A stretch of 50,294 bases of DNA from Burkholderiales bacterium RIFCSPLOWO2_12_FULL_65_40 (GCA_001770955.1 MESL01000031.1:180384-230677), one strand, 5' to 3'; numbered from the stretch's first letter, positions 33,797-43,356 are shown. The notes: a model not told the origin generated them from the sequence alone. Made by a program: numbers and translations.

Positions 33797-34810
33797 GTGC
33801 CCCAAGACGTCCCACCCGAGTTGCTGGCCCTGGAAAAGACCATCGAGCAGGGCGCAGCAGACCTGCAGGTGCGCGTGGTGCGCGAGGTCCGCATGGCGTC
33901 AGGCCAGAGCTTTCCCATCTATTCGATCGGCATCGGCAACCCTGACCCGGACATCCCCGCAGTCGGTTTTTTTGGCGGCGTGCACGGCCTGGAGCGCATC
34001 GGTGCCGAAGTGGTGATGGCTTTTTTGCAAAGCATCGTCATGCGGCTGCGCTGGGACACCACGCTGCACCGGCAGCTTGAGCATGTGCGCCTGGTCTTCA
34101 TGCCCATCGTCAACCCCGGCGGCATGTGGGCGGCCACACGCGCCAATCCGAACGGGGTGGACCTGATGCGCAATGCGCCCGTGGAGGCCCTGGACCGCGT
34201 GCCCTTTCTGATGGGCGGCCAGCGCCTGAGCGCAGGCCTGCCCTGGTTCCGCGGCCACCATGGCGGGCCGATGGAAACCGAGAGCCAGGCGCTGTGCGAG
34301 GTGGTCCGCACCGAGTTGCTGCCCCGGCCCTTCAGCCTGGCGCTGGACTGCCACTCGGGCTTCGGCGTGCGCGACCGGTTGTGGTTTCCGTTTGCCCACA
34401 CCCGCAAGCCGATTGCGCACCTGAGCGAACTGCACGCGCTCAAAAGCATCTTCCTGCAGGCGCACAGCCACCACCCGTACATCATCGAACCCCAGAGCGC
34501 CCAGTACCTGGCCCATGGAGACCTGTGGGACTACCTGTATCTGCAGGCCTGTGAAAACACGGAGCGCGTCTTCCTGCCGCTGACGCTGGAGATGGGCTCG
34601 TGGATCTGGATCAAGAAGAACCCGCGCCAGCTGTTCTCGCGCAAGGGCATCTTCAATCCCCTGATCGACCACCGCCAGCAGCGGGTGCTGCGCCGGCACC
34701 TGTCGCTGCTCGACTTTCTGGCGCGCGCGGCCTGCAGTCACCGAAGCTGGGTACCCGGCAAAGAACACTCCGAACAACAGCGGGCCCAGGCGCTGGCCGA
34801 ATGGTATTGA
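33797..34810 (+). CDS. M14-family zinc carboxypeptidase-like protein
   Basis: A 337-residue cytoplasmic protein of the M14/DUF2817-like group. Zinc ligands are visible: GGVHGLERIG (His63, Glu66) and the third ligand in LALDCHSGFG (about His186). A catalytic Glu is likely in LTLEMGSW (about 264). The loop MPIVNPGGMWAATRANPNGV is typical of M14 carboxypeptidases. There is no signal peptide, so it may trim peptides or amidated small molecules inside the cell. It is followed 5 bp later by an alpha/beta hydrolase gene, probably in one transcript. Confidence 0.85.
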   Translation: MPQDVPPELLALEKTIEQGAADLQVRVVREVRMASGQSFPIYSIGIGNPDPDIPAVGFFGGVHGLERIGAEVVMAFLQSIVMRLRWDTTLHRQLEHVRLVFMPIVNPGGMWAATRANPNGVDLMRNAPVEALDRVPFLMGGQRLSAGLPWFRGHHGGPMETESQALCEVVRTELLPRPFSLALDCHSGFGVRDRLWFPFAHTRKPIAHLSELHALKSIFLQAHSHHPYIIEPQSAQYLAHGDLWDYLYLQACENTERVFLPLTLEMGSWIWIKKNPRQLFSRKGIFNPLIDHRQQRVLRRHLSLLDFLARAACSHRSWVPGKEHSEQQRAQALAEWY

Positions 34811-34815
34811 GCGCC

Positions 34816-35586
34816 ATGGACACCTGGATCCTGTTGCGCGGCCTGACCCGCGAAGCTGCGCACTGGGGCCGCTTTGCGGACGACTTCCGGCACGCGTGGC
34901 CCGAGGCGCAGGTGGTGACGCTCGACCTGCCGGGCAACGGCCCGTTCCATGCCCGGCCCAGCCCGCCGAGCGTGCCGGACATGGTGACGGCCTGCCGCGC
35001 CGAGCTGGCCCGGCAGGGCGTGCGACCGCCGTTTCGCCTGTTTGCCATGTCGCTGGGCGCCATGGTGGCCACGGAATGGGCCCGCAGTGCACCAGAAGAC
35101 ATTGGCGGCTGCGTGCTGGTCAACACCAGTTTCCGGCCGTTCAGCCCTTTTTTTCACCGGCTGCGCCCACGCAACTACGCGGCCTTGCTCGGCCTGGCGC
35201 TGCTGCCCCGGTCGCCCGGGCGTATCGAGCGCACGGTCTGGCGGCTGACAAGCAATGCGCCCGAACCGCCCACTGCGGTGATCGACGCTTGGGTGGCCGC
35301 CCGCGCCCGGCACCCGGTGTCGGCCACCAACGCCCTGCGCCAGTTGCTGGCCGCCGCGCGCTACCGCGCCCCCGCCGTGGCACCCCACCCGCACATCCTG
35401 CTGCTGGCCAGCCAGAATGACCGGCTGGTGAACAGCCGCTGCTCGCAGGCCATTGCGCGCGGCTGGCAATGCGACCTGGCGTTGCACCCGCAGGCCGGCC
35501 ACGACCTGCCGCTCGATGACCCCCTGTGGGTGCTGGAGCAGGTGCAGCAGTGGCTGAGCCGGGTCGCCGCTGCGAAACACCGGTAG
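34816..35586 (+). CDS. Alpha/beta-fold hydrolase
   Basis: A 256-residue hydrolase. The nucleophile elbow is AMSLGAMVA (Ser near residue 79), preceded by VVTLDLPGNGPFH. The likely acid is in LASQNDRLV and the His in HPQAGHDLPLDDP. I take the ATG at 34816. An in-frame ATG at 34801 would overlap the peptidase gene. The substrate is unknown. The pairing with the M14 peptidase suggests linked substrates, but nothing in the sequence says which. Confidence 0.82.
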   Translation: MDTWILLRGLTREAAHWGRFADDFRHAWPEAQVVTLDLPGNGPFHARPSPPSVPDMVTACRAELARQGVRPPFRLFAMSLGAMVATEWARSAPEDIGGCVLVNTSFRPFSPFFHRLRPRNYAALLGLALLPRSPGRIERTVWRLTSNAPEPPTAVIDAWVAARARHPVSATNALRQLLAAARYRAPAVAPHPHILLLASQNDRLVNSRCSQAIARGWQCDLALHPQAGHDLPLDDPLWVLEQVQQWLSRVAAAKHR

Positions 35587-35624
35587 AACCGTGCAGCGCG
35601 CCCCGGAGACGACGCAAAAACACA

Positions 35625-35684
35625 AATAAAAAAGATTCCAGCGCTTGCCCGTCAAGCGCTGGAAGCTACATTTTTAATAGCGAA
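35625..35684 (-). repeat. Two-hairpin repeat, best intergenic copy
   Basis: On the + strand: AAAAAAGATTCCAGCGCTTG, CCCGTCAAGCGCTGGAAGC, TACATTTTTAATAGCGAAT. The first stem CCAGCGCTTG/CAAGCGCTGG is perfect at 10 bp. The second is GCTAC...ATAGC. It lies directly behind the pit stop, where the first stem plus T-run on the minus strand could also act as a terminator. Confidence 0.85.
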
Positions 35685-36695
35685 TCAGAAAATCTGCAGA
35701 CTGACCCAGTACGCCACGGCCGCCACGAAGGCGCTGGCCGGAATGGTCAGAATCCATGCCCAGACGATGTTGCCCGCCACCCCCCAGCGCACGGCGCTCG
35801 CGCGCTGGGTGGAGCCCACGCCCACGATGGCGCCGGTGATGGTGTGCGTGGTGGACACCGGAATACCCAGCATGGTGGCCATGAACAGCGTCATGGCGCC
35901 GCCGGTTTCGGCGCAGAAACCGCCCACAGGCTTGAGCTTGGTGATCTTCTGCCCCATGGTCTTGACGATGCGCCAGCCGCCAAACATGGTGCCCAGACCG
36001 ATCGCGGCATAGCAGGCCACGATGACCCAGACGGGTGGCGAGCTGTCGCTGGCCGAGGTGTAGCCGGTGGCAATGAGCAGCAGCCAGATGATGCCGATGG
36101 TTTTTTGCGCGTCGTTGCCCCCGTGCCCCAGGCTGTAGGCTCCGGCCGAAACCAGCTGAAGGCGCCGGAACCACTTGTCCACCCCGCTGGGGCGCGCCCG
36201 GCGGAAGATCCAGGCGACGGCCACCATCATGAGCGAGCCCAGCGTGAAGCCCAGCAGCGGCGAGACGAAAATGAACGCCACGGTCTTGAGGATGCCCGCA
36301 GACACCAGGGCACCCGCCCCGGCCTTGGCGATCACGGCGCCGACGATGCCGCCGATCAGTGCGTGCGACGAACTGCTGGGGATGCCGTAATACCAGGTGA
36401 TCACGTTCCAGGTGATGGCGCCGACCAGTGCGCCAAACACCACATGGGTATCGACCACGCCGGGCTGGACAATGCCCTTGCCGATGGTGGCTGCCACGCT
36501 GAGGTGGAAGACAAAAATGGCGATGAAATTGAAGAAGGCAGCAAACACCACCGCCTGCCCGGGGCGCAGCACCCCGGTCGAGACAACGGTGGCAATCGAG
36601 TTGGCGGCGTCGTGAAACCCGTTCATGAAGTCGAACAGGATGGCCAAAGCCACCAGCATCATCACGACCCACAGGGCGGTTTGTACGGTATCCAT
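35685..36695 (-). CDS. pit: Low-affinity inorganic phosphate transporter
   Basis: A 336-residue inner-membrane Pit-family symporter (metal-phosphate with H+). The two inverted family repeats are present: FDFMNGFHDAANSIATVVST near the N-terminus and YSLGHGGNDAQKTIG in the second half. GIPSSSSHALIGGIVGA and GIPVSTTHTITGAIVGVGS are the matching SSSH/STTH loops. About ten hydrophobic segments are visible. It lies 22 bp downstream of the DUF47 gene in the same operon, a common pairing in which DUF47 modulates Pit. Confidence 0.95.
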   Translation of the reverse strand: MDTVQTALWVVMMLVALAILFDFMNGFHDAANSIATVVSTGVLRPGQAVVFAAFFNFIAIFVFHLSVAATIGKGIVQPGVVDTHVVFGALVGAITWNVITWYYGIPSSSSHALIGGIVGAVIAKAGAGALVSAGILKTVAFIFVSPLLGFTLGSLMMVAVAWIFRRARPSGVDKWFRRLQLVSAGAYSLGHGGNDAQKTIGIIWLLLIATGYTSASDSSPPVWVIVACYAAIGLGTMFGGWRIVKTMGQKITKLKPVGGFCAETGGAMTLFMATMLGIPVSTTHTITGAIVGVGSTQRASAVRWGVAGNIVWAWILTIPASAFVAAVAYWVSLQIF

Positions 36696-36717
36696 AGCGG
36701 GACCGCTTCCGGACGGG

Positions 36718-37365
36718 TCAGGAATTCTCGAGGACGATGCCCTCGATCAGGTTGGCGACGTCCTCGCACTTGTCCGTGATGGTTTCCAGCAACTCGTAGA
36801 TGGCCTTGAGCTTGATCAGCTCGCGCACGTCAGGCTCTTCGCGGAACAGCTTGCTCATGGCGCTGCGCAGCACGCGGTCGGCATCGCTTTCCAGCTTGTC
36901 GATCTCTTCGCAGGTCTTGAGCGCGGCCTCGGCAGTGGCCGGATCGGCCAGCTTGTTGAGCAGCTTGACGGCATCGCGCACGCGCTCGCAGCACTTGACG
37001 CTCAGTTCCGTCAGGCGCGTGATCTCTTCCGTCATGTGGCGTACGTCGTACAGCGCCATGGTTTCGGCCGAGTCCTGGATCAGATCGGCCACGTCGTCCA
37101 TGGTGTTGATGAGCGAGTGGATCTGCTCACGGTCGATCGGCGTGATGAAGGTCTTGTGCACGGCCTTGTTGATATCGTGCGTCACGCGATCGGCGGCACG
37201 CTCGGCGTTGTCCACATCCTGGGCATATTTGTCGCGCAGGTGCGGGTCGTTGTAATTGGCGACCAGCTGCGAGAAGGCACGTGCTGCCTCCACGATGCGG
37301 TCGGCATGCTGGTTGAACATCTCGAAAAAATTGCCTTCGCGCGGCAAGAGCTTGCCAAACAGCAT
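36718..37365 (-). CDS. DUF47 (PhoU-like) Pit accessory protein
   Basis: A 215-residue all-helical protein of the PhoU-like DUF47 family. It starts MLFGKLLPREGNFFEMFNQH and contains THDINKAVHKTFITPIDREQ, LINTMDDVADLIQD and YELLETITDKCEDVANLIEG, the usual helices with acidic metal-site residues. It is the first gene of a DUF47-pit operon. In other bacteria the DUF47 partner is needed for, or modulates, Pit activity. GGGAG precedes the ATG at 37365. Upstream there is a weak 11-bp-period array (37400-37428) resembling PHO-box units. Confidence 0.92.
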   Translation of the reverse strand: MLFGKLLPREGNFFEMFNQHADRIVEAARAFSQLVANYNDPHLRDKYAQDVDNAERAADRVTHDINKAVHKTFITPIDREQIHSLINTMDDVADLIQDSAETMALYDVRHMTEEITRLTELSVKCCERVRDAVKLLNKLADPATAEAALKTCEEIDKLESDADRVLRSAMSKLFREEPDVRELIKLKAIYELLETITDKCEDVANLIEGIVLENS

Positions 37366-37399
37366 AGGGACTCCCAAGGTGGTATCAAAAATTGAAAAC

Positions 37400-37428
37400 G
37401 TAACGAAACTGTGACAGCTTCGTGAATT
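37400..37428 (-). promoter_or_regulatory. Weak PHO-box-like array before DUF47-pit
   Basis: Toward the gene: AATTCAC, CTGTCAC and TCGTTAC, spaced by 4 nt (11-bp period). Only the middle unit is a good match to CTGTCAT. It lies 35 bp upstream of the DUF47 start. Confidence 0.4.
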
Positions 37429-37549
37429 GAGGAAGTTTAACCGCACGTTTTGAGCGGTTCCGCACGGTAAGCTGACACATGGTCTGCACAGCCCATGGGG
37501 CAGCGCGACGCGGTGACGCGACACCGACGCGGCCGATCGGGCAGCGGAA

Positions 37550-37912
37550 TCAGGCTCCGCGGAAGATGAAATACACCGCGCCCACCATGCACAGCCCGGC
37601 CCAGAGGTAGTCCCACTTGAGAGGCTGTCCGAGGTAAAACACGGCAAACGGCACAAACACCGTCAGGGTGATCACTTCCTGCAGAATTTTGAGCTGCCCC
37701 ACATCGAACTGCGTAAACCCGATGCGGTTGGCCGGCACCTGCAACAGGTACTCGAACAGCGCAATCCCCCAACTGACCAAAGCGGCCACATACCAGGGTG
37801 CCGTGGCCAGATTTTTCAGGTGCCCGTACCAGGCAAAGGTCATGAAAACATTGCTGGCCACCAGCAGCAGCACGGTTTGCAGGGAAACGGGCAGCGATTG
37901 CAGTGTGTTCAT
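37550..37912 (-). CDS. DUF486 / DMT-family small membrane protein
   Basis: A 120-residue protein with four membrane segments (about 8-30, 38-55, 70-92 and 100-118). FMTFAWYGHLKNL, LVSWGIALFEYLLQVPANRI and FDVGQLKILQEVITLTVF match the DUF486 family, which lies in the drug/metabolite transporter clan. The function is not established. I chose the ATG at 37912 (MNTLQSLPVSL). It is a single gene, divergent from nothing and separated from liv genes by a repeat and terminators. Confidence 0.88.
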   Translation of the reverse strand: MNTLQSLPVSLQTVLLLVASNVFMTFAWYGHLKNLATAPWYVAALVSWGIALFEYLLQVPANRIGFTQFDVGQLKILQEVITLTVFVPFAVFYLGQPLKWDYLWAGLCMVGAVYFIFRGA

Positions 37913-37954
37913 CAGGGTCAGGCGACCCCGGAGGGCGTCCACCGATTCTATGCA

Positions 37955-38010
37955 ACAAAATAGGCTCTAGAGCAATAGCACAGAGCGCCTGAAGCTACGT
38001 ATTTCATAGC
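37955..38010 (-). repeat. Two-hairpin repeat, intergenic copy
   Basis: On the + strand: AAAATAGGCTCTAGAGCAAT, AGCACAGAGCGCCTGAAGCT, ACGTATTTCATAGC. The first stem is degraded. The second has GCTA/TAGC. It lies between DUF486 and the livF terminator. Confidence 0.65.
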
Positions 38011-38064
38011 AAAAACCCGCCATGACAAAAGGCACCGCATTGCTGCTGGTGCCTTCGGGCGGGT
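38011..38064 (-). terminator. Nested terminator after livF
   Basis: On the minus strand an inner hairpin GGCACC-(11 nt)-GGTGCC plus TTTT is nested within an outer pair ACCCGCC/GGCGGGT followed by TTTT. A further stem CGCAGAA-TCTC-TTCTGCG lies just before it. Confidence 0.8.
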
Positions 38065-38098
38065 ACGCCGCAGAATCTCTTCTGCGGGCGCCCGGGTT

Positions 38099-38821
<723 letters not shown>

Positions 38822-38823
38822 GC

Positions 38824-39606
38824 TCAGTGTCCTCCGGTGCCCAGATAGGCCTCAATCACTTTTTCGTTCTTCTGCACCGTGGCGGGCGTGCCTTCGGCGA
38901 TCTGCTTGCCGTAGTCGAGCACCGTCACGCGGTCGCACAGGCCCATCACCAGCTTCACGTCGTGTTCGATCAGCAAAATGGTGCGGTTGTCGTTGCGGAT
39001 GCGGTCGATCAGCTCGCGCAGCATCACTTTTTCGGTGGCGTTCATGCCGGCGGCGGGCTCGTCGAGCGCGATCAGCTGCGGATCGGTGGCCAGGGCGCGG
39101 GCGATCTCCAGGCGGCGCTGGTCGCCGTAGGAGAGAGTCCGCGCCTTGTAGTCGGCAAACTTGCCGATGCCCACGTAATCCAGCAACTCCTGCGCACGTT
39201 GGGCGATGGCCCGTTCTTCTTCCTTGAAGCTCTTGGTGCGCAGCACAGCGCCGAGCAGGCCCGACTTGGTGCGGATGTGGCGACCCACCATCACGTTTTC
39301 CAGCGCCGTCATTTCGGCGAACAGGCGGATGTTCTGGAAGGTGCGGGCAATGCCCGCCTTGGCCACTTCGTGCACTGCCGTAGGCTCATAGGGCTTGCCC
39401 GCCAGCTCAAATGTGCCGCTGTCGGGGGTGTACAGGCCGGTGATCACGTTGAAGAACGTGGTCTTGCCGGCACCGTTGGGCCCTATCAGGCCATAGACCT
39501 GGCCACGTTCAATGGTGATACCCACGTCGGAGAGGGCCTGCAGGCCGCCGAAGCGCTTGGAGATGCCGGCGACCTTGAGCACCACATCGTTGGATTTCTC
39601 TGCCAT
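38824..39606 (-). CDS. livG: Branched-chain amino-acid ABC transporter ATPase LivG
   Basis: A 260-residue nucleotide-binding subunit. Walker A is GPNGAGKTTFFNVITGLY, the signature LSYGDQRRLEIARALAT and Walker B is LIALDEPAAGMN. The long loop after KAGIARTFQNIRLF is typical of LivG. The C-terminal extension ends VIEAYLGTGGH, which is characteristic of the subfamily. It lies 20 bp after livM and 2 bp before livF. Confidence 0.94.
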   Translation of the reverse strand: MAEKSNDVVLKVAGISKRFGGLQALSDVGITIERGQVYGLIGPNGAGKTTFFNVITGLYTPDSGTFELAGKPYEPTAVHEVAKAGIARTFQNIRLFAEMTALENVMVGRHIRTKSGLLGAVLRTKSFKEEERAIAQRAQELLDYVGIGKFADYKARTLSYGDQRRLEIARALATDPQLIALDEPAAGMNATEKVMLRELIDRIRNDNRTILLIEHDVKLVMGLCDRVTVLDYGKQIAEGTPATVQKNEKVIEAYLGTGGH

Positions 39607-39626
39607 GTTCTAACTTTCTGCGGTGT

Positions 39627-40703
39627 TCAGGTCTTCTGCGTCAGGCTCTTGCCGTGGTCCGGCGAGGGCCACAGACCCCGGGGGCGGAGCAGCATGACGA
39701 TGATCATGGCCAGGGCAATCAGCAGCTGGCGCAGGATGGCCGAGTCCAGACGGCCGTCGGTCATGGCCTGCAGCGGACCGGCCACATAGCGCAGCACCTC
39801 CGGCAGGGCCGACAGCAGCACTGCGCCCAGAATCACGCCGGGAATGTGGCCGATGCCGCCCAGCACCACCATGGCGACGATCATGACCGACTCCATCAGG
39901 CTGAACGACTCGGGCGACACGAAGCCCTGGAACGCGCCGAACATGGCGCCGGACACGCCGCCGAACGATGCGCCCATGGCGAAGGCCAGCAGCTTCATGT
40001 TGCGGGTATTGATGCCCATGGCCTTGGCGGCGATTTCATCCTCACGGATGGCCATCCAGGCGCGGCCGATGCGCGAATCCTGCAGGCGGTAGCAGATCAC
40101 GATGCTCACGACCACCAGCACCAGGAACAGGTAGTAGTACAGCGTGACGGAGTTGATGTCGAAGCCGAACAGCTCCAGGCGCTTGCCCAGGTCGAGGCCG
40201 AAAATCTTCACCGAATCGATCTGGCCGATGCCCTTGGGGCCATTGGTCAGGTTGGCGGGATGGTCCAGGTTGTTCAGGAAGATGCGGATGATTTCGCCGA
40301 AACCCAGCGTGACGATGGCGAGGTAATCCCCTCGCAACTTCAGCGTGGGAGCCCCCAGAAGCGCCCCGAAAAATGCCGCCAGCACCGCCGCCGCCGGTAT
40401 CACCAGCCACAGCGAAGTGTGCAGCCCATCGGGGAACATGGCGGCGAAGGCCGCGAAGTTGTCAGCCAGGTGGGGGGATGCCAGCAAGGCAAACAGGTAG
40501 GCGCCCACGGCGTAAAACGCCACGTAGCCCAGGTCCAGCAGGCCGGCGTAGCCGACCACGATGTTCAGGCCCAGGGCCAGCAGCACGTACAGCAGGGCCA
40601 GGTCGGCAATGCGCACCCAGGCGTTGCCGAAATACTGCAGGATCAGGGGAAGGACCAGCAGGGCAATGGCGCCCAGGATCCAGTTGACTTTGGTGTTCTT
40701 CAT
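39627..40703 (-). CDS. livM: Branched-chain amino-acid ABC permease LivM
   Basis: A 358-residue inner-membrane permease with about ten hydrophobic segments. ALGLNIVVGYAGLLDLGYVA and TLKLRGDYLAIVTLGFGEII are family signatures, as is IAAKAMGINTRNMKLLAFAM. The C-terminus MLLRPRGLWPSPDHGKSL is conserved. I chose the ATG at 40703 (MKNTKVNWIL). A longer frame to 40742 would overlap livH. It lies 13 bp after livH. Confidence 0.94.
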   Translation of the reverse strand: MKNTKVNWILGAIALLVLPLILQYFGNAWVRIADLALLYVLLALGLNIVVGYAGLLDLGYVAFYAVGAYLFALLASPHLADNFAAFAAMFPDGLHTSLWLVIPAAAVLAAFFGALLGAPTLKLRGDYLAIVTLGFGEIIRIFLNNLDHPANLTNGPKGIGQIDSVKIFGLDLGKRLELFGFDINSVTLYYYLFLVLVVVSIVICYRLQDSRIGRAWMAIREDEIAAKAMGINTRNMKLLAFAMGASFGGVSGAMFGAFQGFVSPESFSLMESVMIVAMVVLGGIGHIPGVILGAVLLSALPEVLRYVAGPLQAMTDGRLDSAILRQLLIALAMIIVMLLRPRGLWPSPDHGKSLTQKT

Positions 40704-40716
40704 GGTCTGCAGCTCC

Positions 40717-41646
40717 TCAGGCGCGATCCGCCACACGCTCACCCAGCAGGCCCGAGGGGCGCAGCGTCAGGATGATGATGAGCACGATGAACGCGAAGAT
40801 GTCGGTGTAGTGGCTGCCGAGCAGGCCGCCCGTGAGCGTGCCGATGTAGCCCGAGCCGATGGCTTCGATGAGGCCCAGCAAAATGCCGCCCACCACCGCG
40901 CCGGCCAGGTTGCCGATGCCGCCGAACACGGCCGCCGTGAAGGCCTTGAGACCGGGCAGGAAGCCCATGGTGTGCTGCGCCGTGCCGTAGTTGGACGCAT
41001 ACATGATGCCGGCCACTGCCGCCAGAATGGCGCCGATGATGAAGGTGGCCGAAATGACCATGTCGGGCTTGACGCCCATCAAGGCCGCCACCCGCGGGTT
41101 CTCCGCCGTGGCGCGCATGGCGCGTCCGAGATTGGTGTGGTTCACCAGGTACATCAGCGAAGCCAGAGACACCGCCGTCACGCCCAGGATCAGGATCTGG
41201 GTGGGCGTGATGAAGGCCCCGCCGATCTCGTAGGGTGTGGAAGCCAGCAGCGTGGGATACGGCTTGTAGTTGGGCTTCCAGATGATCATGGCCAGCGTCT
41301 GCAGCAGGATCGACATGCCGATGGCGGTGATCAGGGGGGCCAGACGCGGGCTGTTGCGCAGCGGCCGGTAGGCGACCTTCTCGATTGTGTAATTGAGCGC
41401 GGCAGCGACCACGCAGGCAATCAGCGTGGCCAGCAGCAGGATCAACCAACCCGGTGCACCGGGCATGGCCGCCTGCATCATTCCGATGCAGCTCCAACTG
41501 GTCAATGCACCGATCATGAGCACTTCACCGTGGGCGAAGTTGATCAGTTGAATAATGCCGTACACCATGGTGTAGCCCAAGGCTATCAAGGCGTACATGC
41601 TGCCGAGAACCAGACCGTTGATGATCTGCTGCAGCAAAATGTCCAT
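40717..41646 (-). CDS. livH: Branched-chain amino-acid ABC permease LivH
   Basis: A 309-residue permease with about eight hydrophobic segments. MDILLQQIINGLVLGSMYAL, LGYTMVYGIIQLINFAHGEV and GRAMRATAENPRVAALMGV are LivH hallmarks. It is the first gene of the cluster. The leader contains a strong terminator-like hairpin about 80 bp upstream. No livJ/livK-type binding-protein gene adjoins, so the partner must lie elsewhere in the genome. Confidence 0.94.
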   Translation of the reverse strand: MDILLQQIINGLVLGSMYALIALGYTMVYGIIQLINFAHGEVLMIGALTSWSCIGMMQAAMPGAPGWLILLLATLIACVVAAALNYTIEKVAYRPLRNSPRLAPLITAIGMSILLQTLAMIIWKPNYKPYPTLLASTPYEIGGAFITPTQILILGVTAVSLASLMYLVNHTNLGRAMRATAENPRVAALMGVKPDMVISATFIIGAILAAVAGIMYASNYGTAQHTMGFLPGLKAFTAAVFGGIGNLAGAVVGGILLGLIEAIGSGYIGTLTGGLLGSHYTDIFAFIVLIIILTLRPSGLLGERVADRA

Positions 41647-41947
41647 AAGAAAAGTCCTTCGTTTATGACGGGCTCACGCTGGAGGCACCTGGAACGGTAC
41701 AGCCTTTTGAGCCCGCCTGCCATCTAGCAAAAAACCCGCCGGGAATACAGCCATGCGGGTTTGAGGACGGAATTGTAGCCACTTGCAAACAGCCCCCCTT
41801 CGCGCGCACGGAGGGGTTTTCCCTCGGGTTTCAGGCCCATCAGCGAGGTTCGCTGCGCATAAGAATCGGTAATGCACTGGCGATTTTTGCTGTGCGGACT
41901 TATCAATTAGCCCGCACCCGAGGCGGTGGAGGCTCGTTTACACCTTC
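41647..41947. other. 301-bp spacer between rarA and livH
   Basis: Both flanking genes run leftwards. It holds a minus-strand terminator (41728-41762) about 80 bp before livH. Upstream of that is a TACAAT-type -10 candidate on the minus strand with no good -35, and a small GAGGG/CCCTC hairpin. I see no open frame with protein character and no known RNA. Confidence 0.6.
41728..41762 (-). terminator. Terminator in the livH leader / after rarA
   Basis: On the minus strand AAACCCGC and GCGGGTTT flank a 15-nt loop and are followed by TTTTGC (six T in all with the stem end). It may end rarA transcription, or attenuate a leader transcript entering livH. Confidence 0.85.
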
Positions 41948-43276
41948 TTAGGCGTCTGCGCCAGGATCGCCGTCTTGCCGCACTTGCACAGCCGCATTGC
42001 GTGCCCGCAGTTCATCGAGCTTGTCGGCGATACGGATTTCCAGCCCGCGCCGTACAGGCTGATAAAAGCCGGGAGCCTGCATGCCCTCAGGCAGGTAGCG
42101 CTCGCCCGCCGCAAAACCATCCTCTTCATCGTGCGCGTAGCGGTAGCCCTTGCCGTAATCCAGCTGCTTCATGAGCTGGGTGGGGGCGTTGCGCAGGTGC
42201 ATGGGCACGGGGCGCGTGCCGTCCTGCTTCACGAAGGCGCGGGCCGCGTTGTAGGCCTTGTAGACGGCGTTGGATTTGGGCGCCACGGCCAGGTAGACCA
42301 CGCATTCGGCCAGCGCCAGCTCACCCTCGGGGCTCCCCAGGCGCTCATACACCTCGGCGCAATCGAGCGCCAGGCGCAGCGCGCGCGGGTCGGCCAGGCC
42401 CACGTCTTCGCTGGCCATGCGCACCAGGCGGCGTGCCATGTAGCGCGGGTCGGCTCCGCCGTCGAGCATGCGCACCAGCCAGTACAGCGCCGCGTCGGGG
42501 TCGGAGCCGCGCACCGACTTGTGCAGCGCACTGATGGTGTCGTAGAACTGCTCGCCCCCCTTGTCGTAGCGGCGCATGCGCTCGCCCAGCACCTTGAGCA
42601 CCCAGGCATCGGTGATTTCCGTCAGCTGCTCCTGCTGCGCCGCCATCTCCAGCGTCTCCAGCGTGTTGAGCAGGCGGCGCGCATCGCCGTCGGCATAGGC
42701 CACGAGCCGCTCCACTGCTTCGCTTTCGATAGCGCGTAGCGCTTGCTGAGATTGGGCCAGGGCCACAATCTGCTTCAAATCATCGCAGGAGAGCGGCTGC
42801 AGCACGTACACCGCCGCGCGCGACAGCAGGGCCGAGTTGACCTCGAACGACGGGTTCTCGGTGGTCGCGCCGATGAAGGTGAACAGCCCGCTTTCCACAT
42901 GCGGCAGGAAGGCGTCCTGCTGGCTCTTGTTGAAACGGTGCACCTCGTCCACGAAAACGAGGGTGCGCTGTTGCATCAGGCCATCGCGCGCATTTTCGGC
43001 CAGCTGCACGGCGTCGCGGATGTCCTTCACGCCGCCCAGCACCGCGCTGATGCTGATGAACTGCGCATCGAACGCATCGGCCATGAGCCGCGCGATGGTG
43101 GTCTTGCCCACACCCGGTGGCCCCCAGAGGATGCAGCTGTGCGGCCGCCCCGACTCGAACGCCAGCCGCAGCGGCATGCCCGGCCCCAGCACATGCTGCT
43201 GGCCGATGACTTCGGAAAGCTGGCGCGGGCGCAGGCGCTCGGCCAGGGGCTGGTGGGGGGCGACGGGCGGTTTCAC
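41948..43276 (-). CDS. rarA: Replication-associated recombination protein RarA/MgsA
   Basis: A 442-residue AAA+ ATPase related to clamp loaders, acting at stalled forks. Features: PLAERLRPRQLSEVIGQQH, ILWGPPGVGKTTIARLMAD, LVFVDEVHRFNKSQQDAFLP, FIGATTENPSFEVNSALLSR and MASEDVGLADPRAL. The likely start is GTG at 43276 (GTG-Lys-Pro-Pro), since the conserved part begins right after. A GTG at 43285 or an ATG farther upstream cannot be excluded. A two-hairpin repeat copy (42716-42770) overlaps LAQSQQALRAIESEAVERLV in frame. Its partners lolA and ftsK lie farther upstream on the same strand. Confidence 0.94.
   Translation of the reverse strand: MKPPVAPHQPLAERLRPRQLSEVIGQQHVLGPGMPLRLAFESGRPHSCILWGPPGVGKTTIARLMADAFDAQFISISAVLGGVKDIRDAVQLAENARDGLMQQRTLVFVDEVHRFNKSQQDAFLPHVESGLFTFIGATTENPSFEVNSALLSRAAVYVLQPLSCDDLKQIVALAQSQQALRAIESEAVERLVAYADGDARRLLNTLETLEMAAQQEQLTEITDAWVLKVLGERMRRYDKGGEQFYDTISALHKSVRGSDPDAALYWLVRMLDGGADPRYMARRLVRMASEDVGLADPRALRLALDCAEVYERLGSPEGELALAECVVYLAVAPKSNAVYKAYNAARAFVKQDGTRPVPMHLRNAPTQLMKQLDYGKGYRYAHDEEDGFAAGERYLPEGMQAPGFYQPVRRGLEIRIADKLDELRARNAAVQVRQDGDPGADA
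42716..42770 (+). repeat. Two-hairpin-like repeat inside rarA
   Basis: On the + strand: TTTCGATAGCGCGTAGCGCT, TGCTGAGATTGGGCCAGGGC, CACAATC. The GATAGC...TAGCGCTTG half and the GGCC end match the family. The middle stem and second hairpin are degraded, so chance similarity is possible. Confidence 0.45.
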
Positions 43277-43356
43277 GGTAGCCACGATGGTAGCGGGCAA
43301 ACAGGCCGGGATGGGGCAGCCCATGGGCCAGAATGGGCACCCACGGAGGTTTTCCC

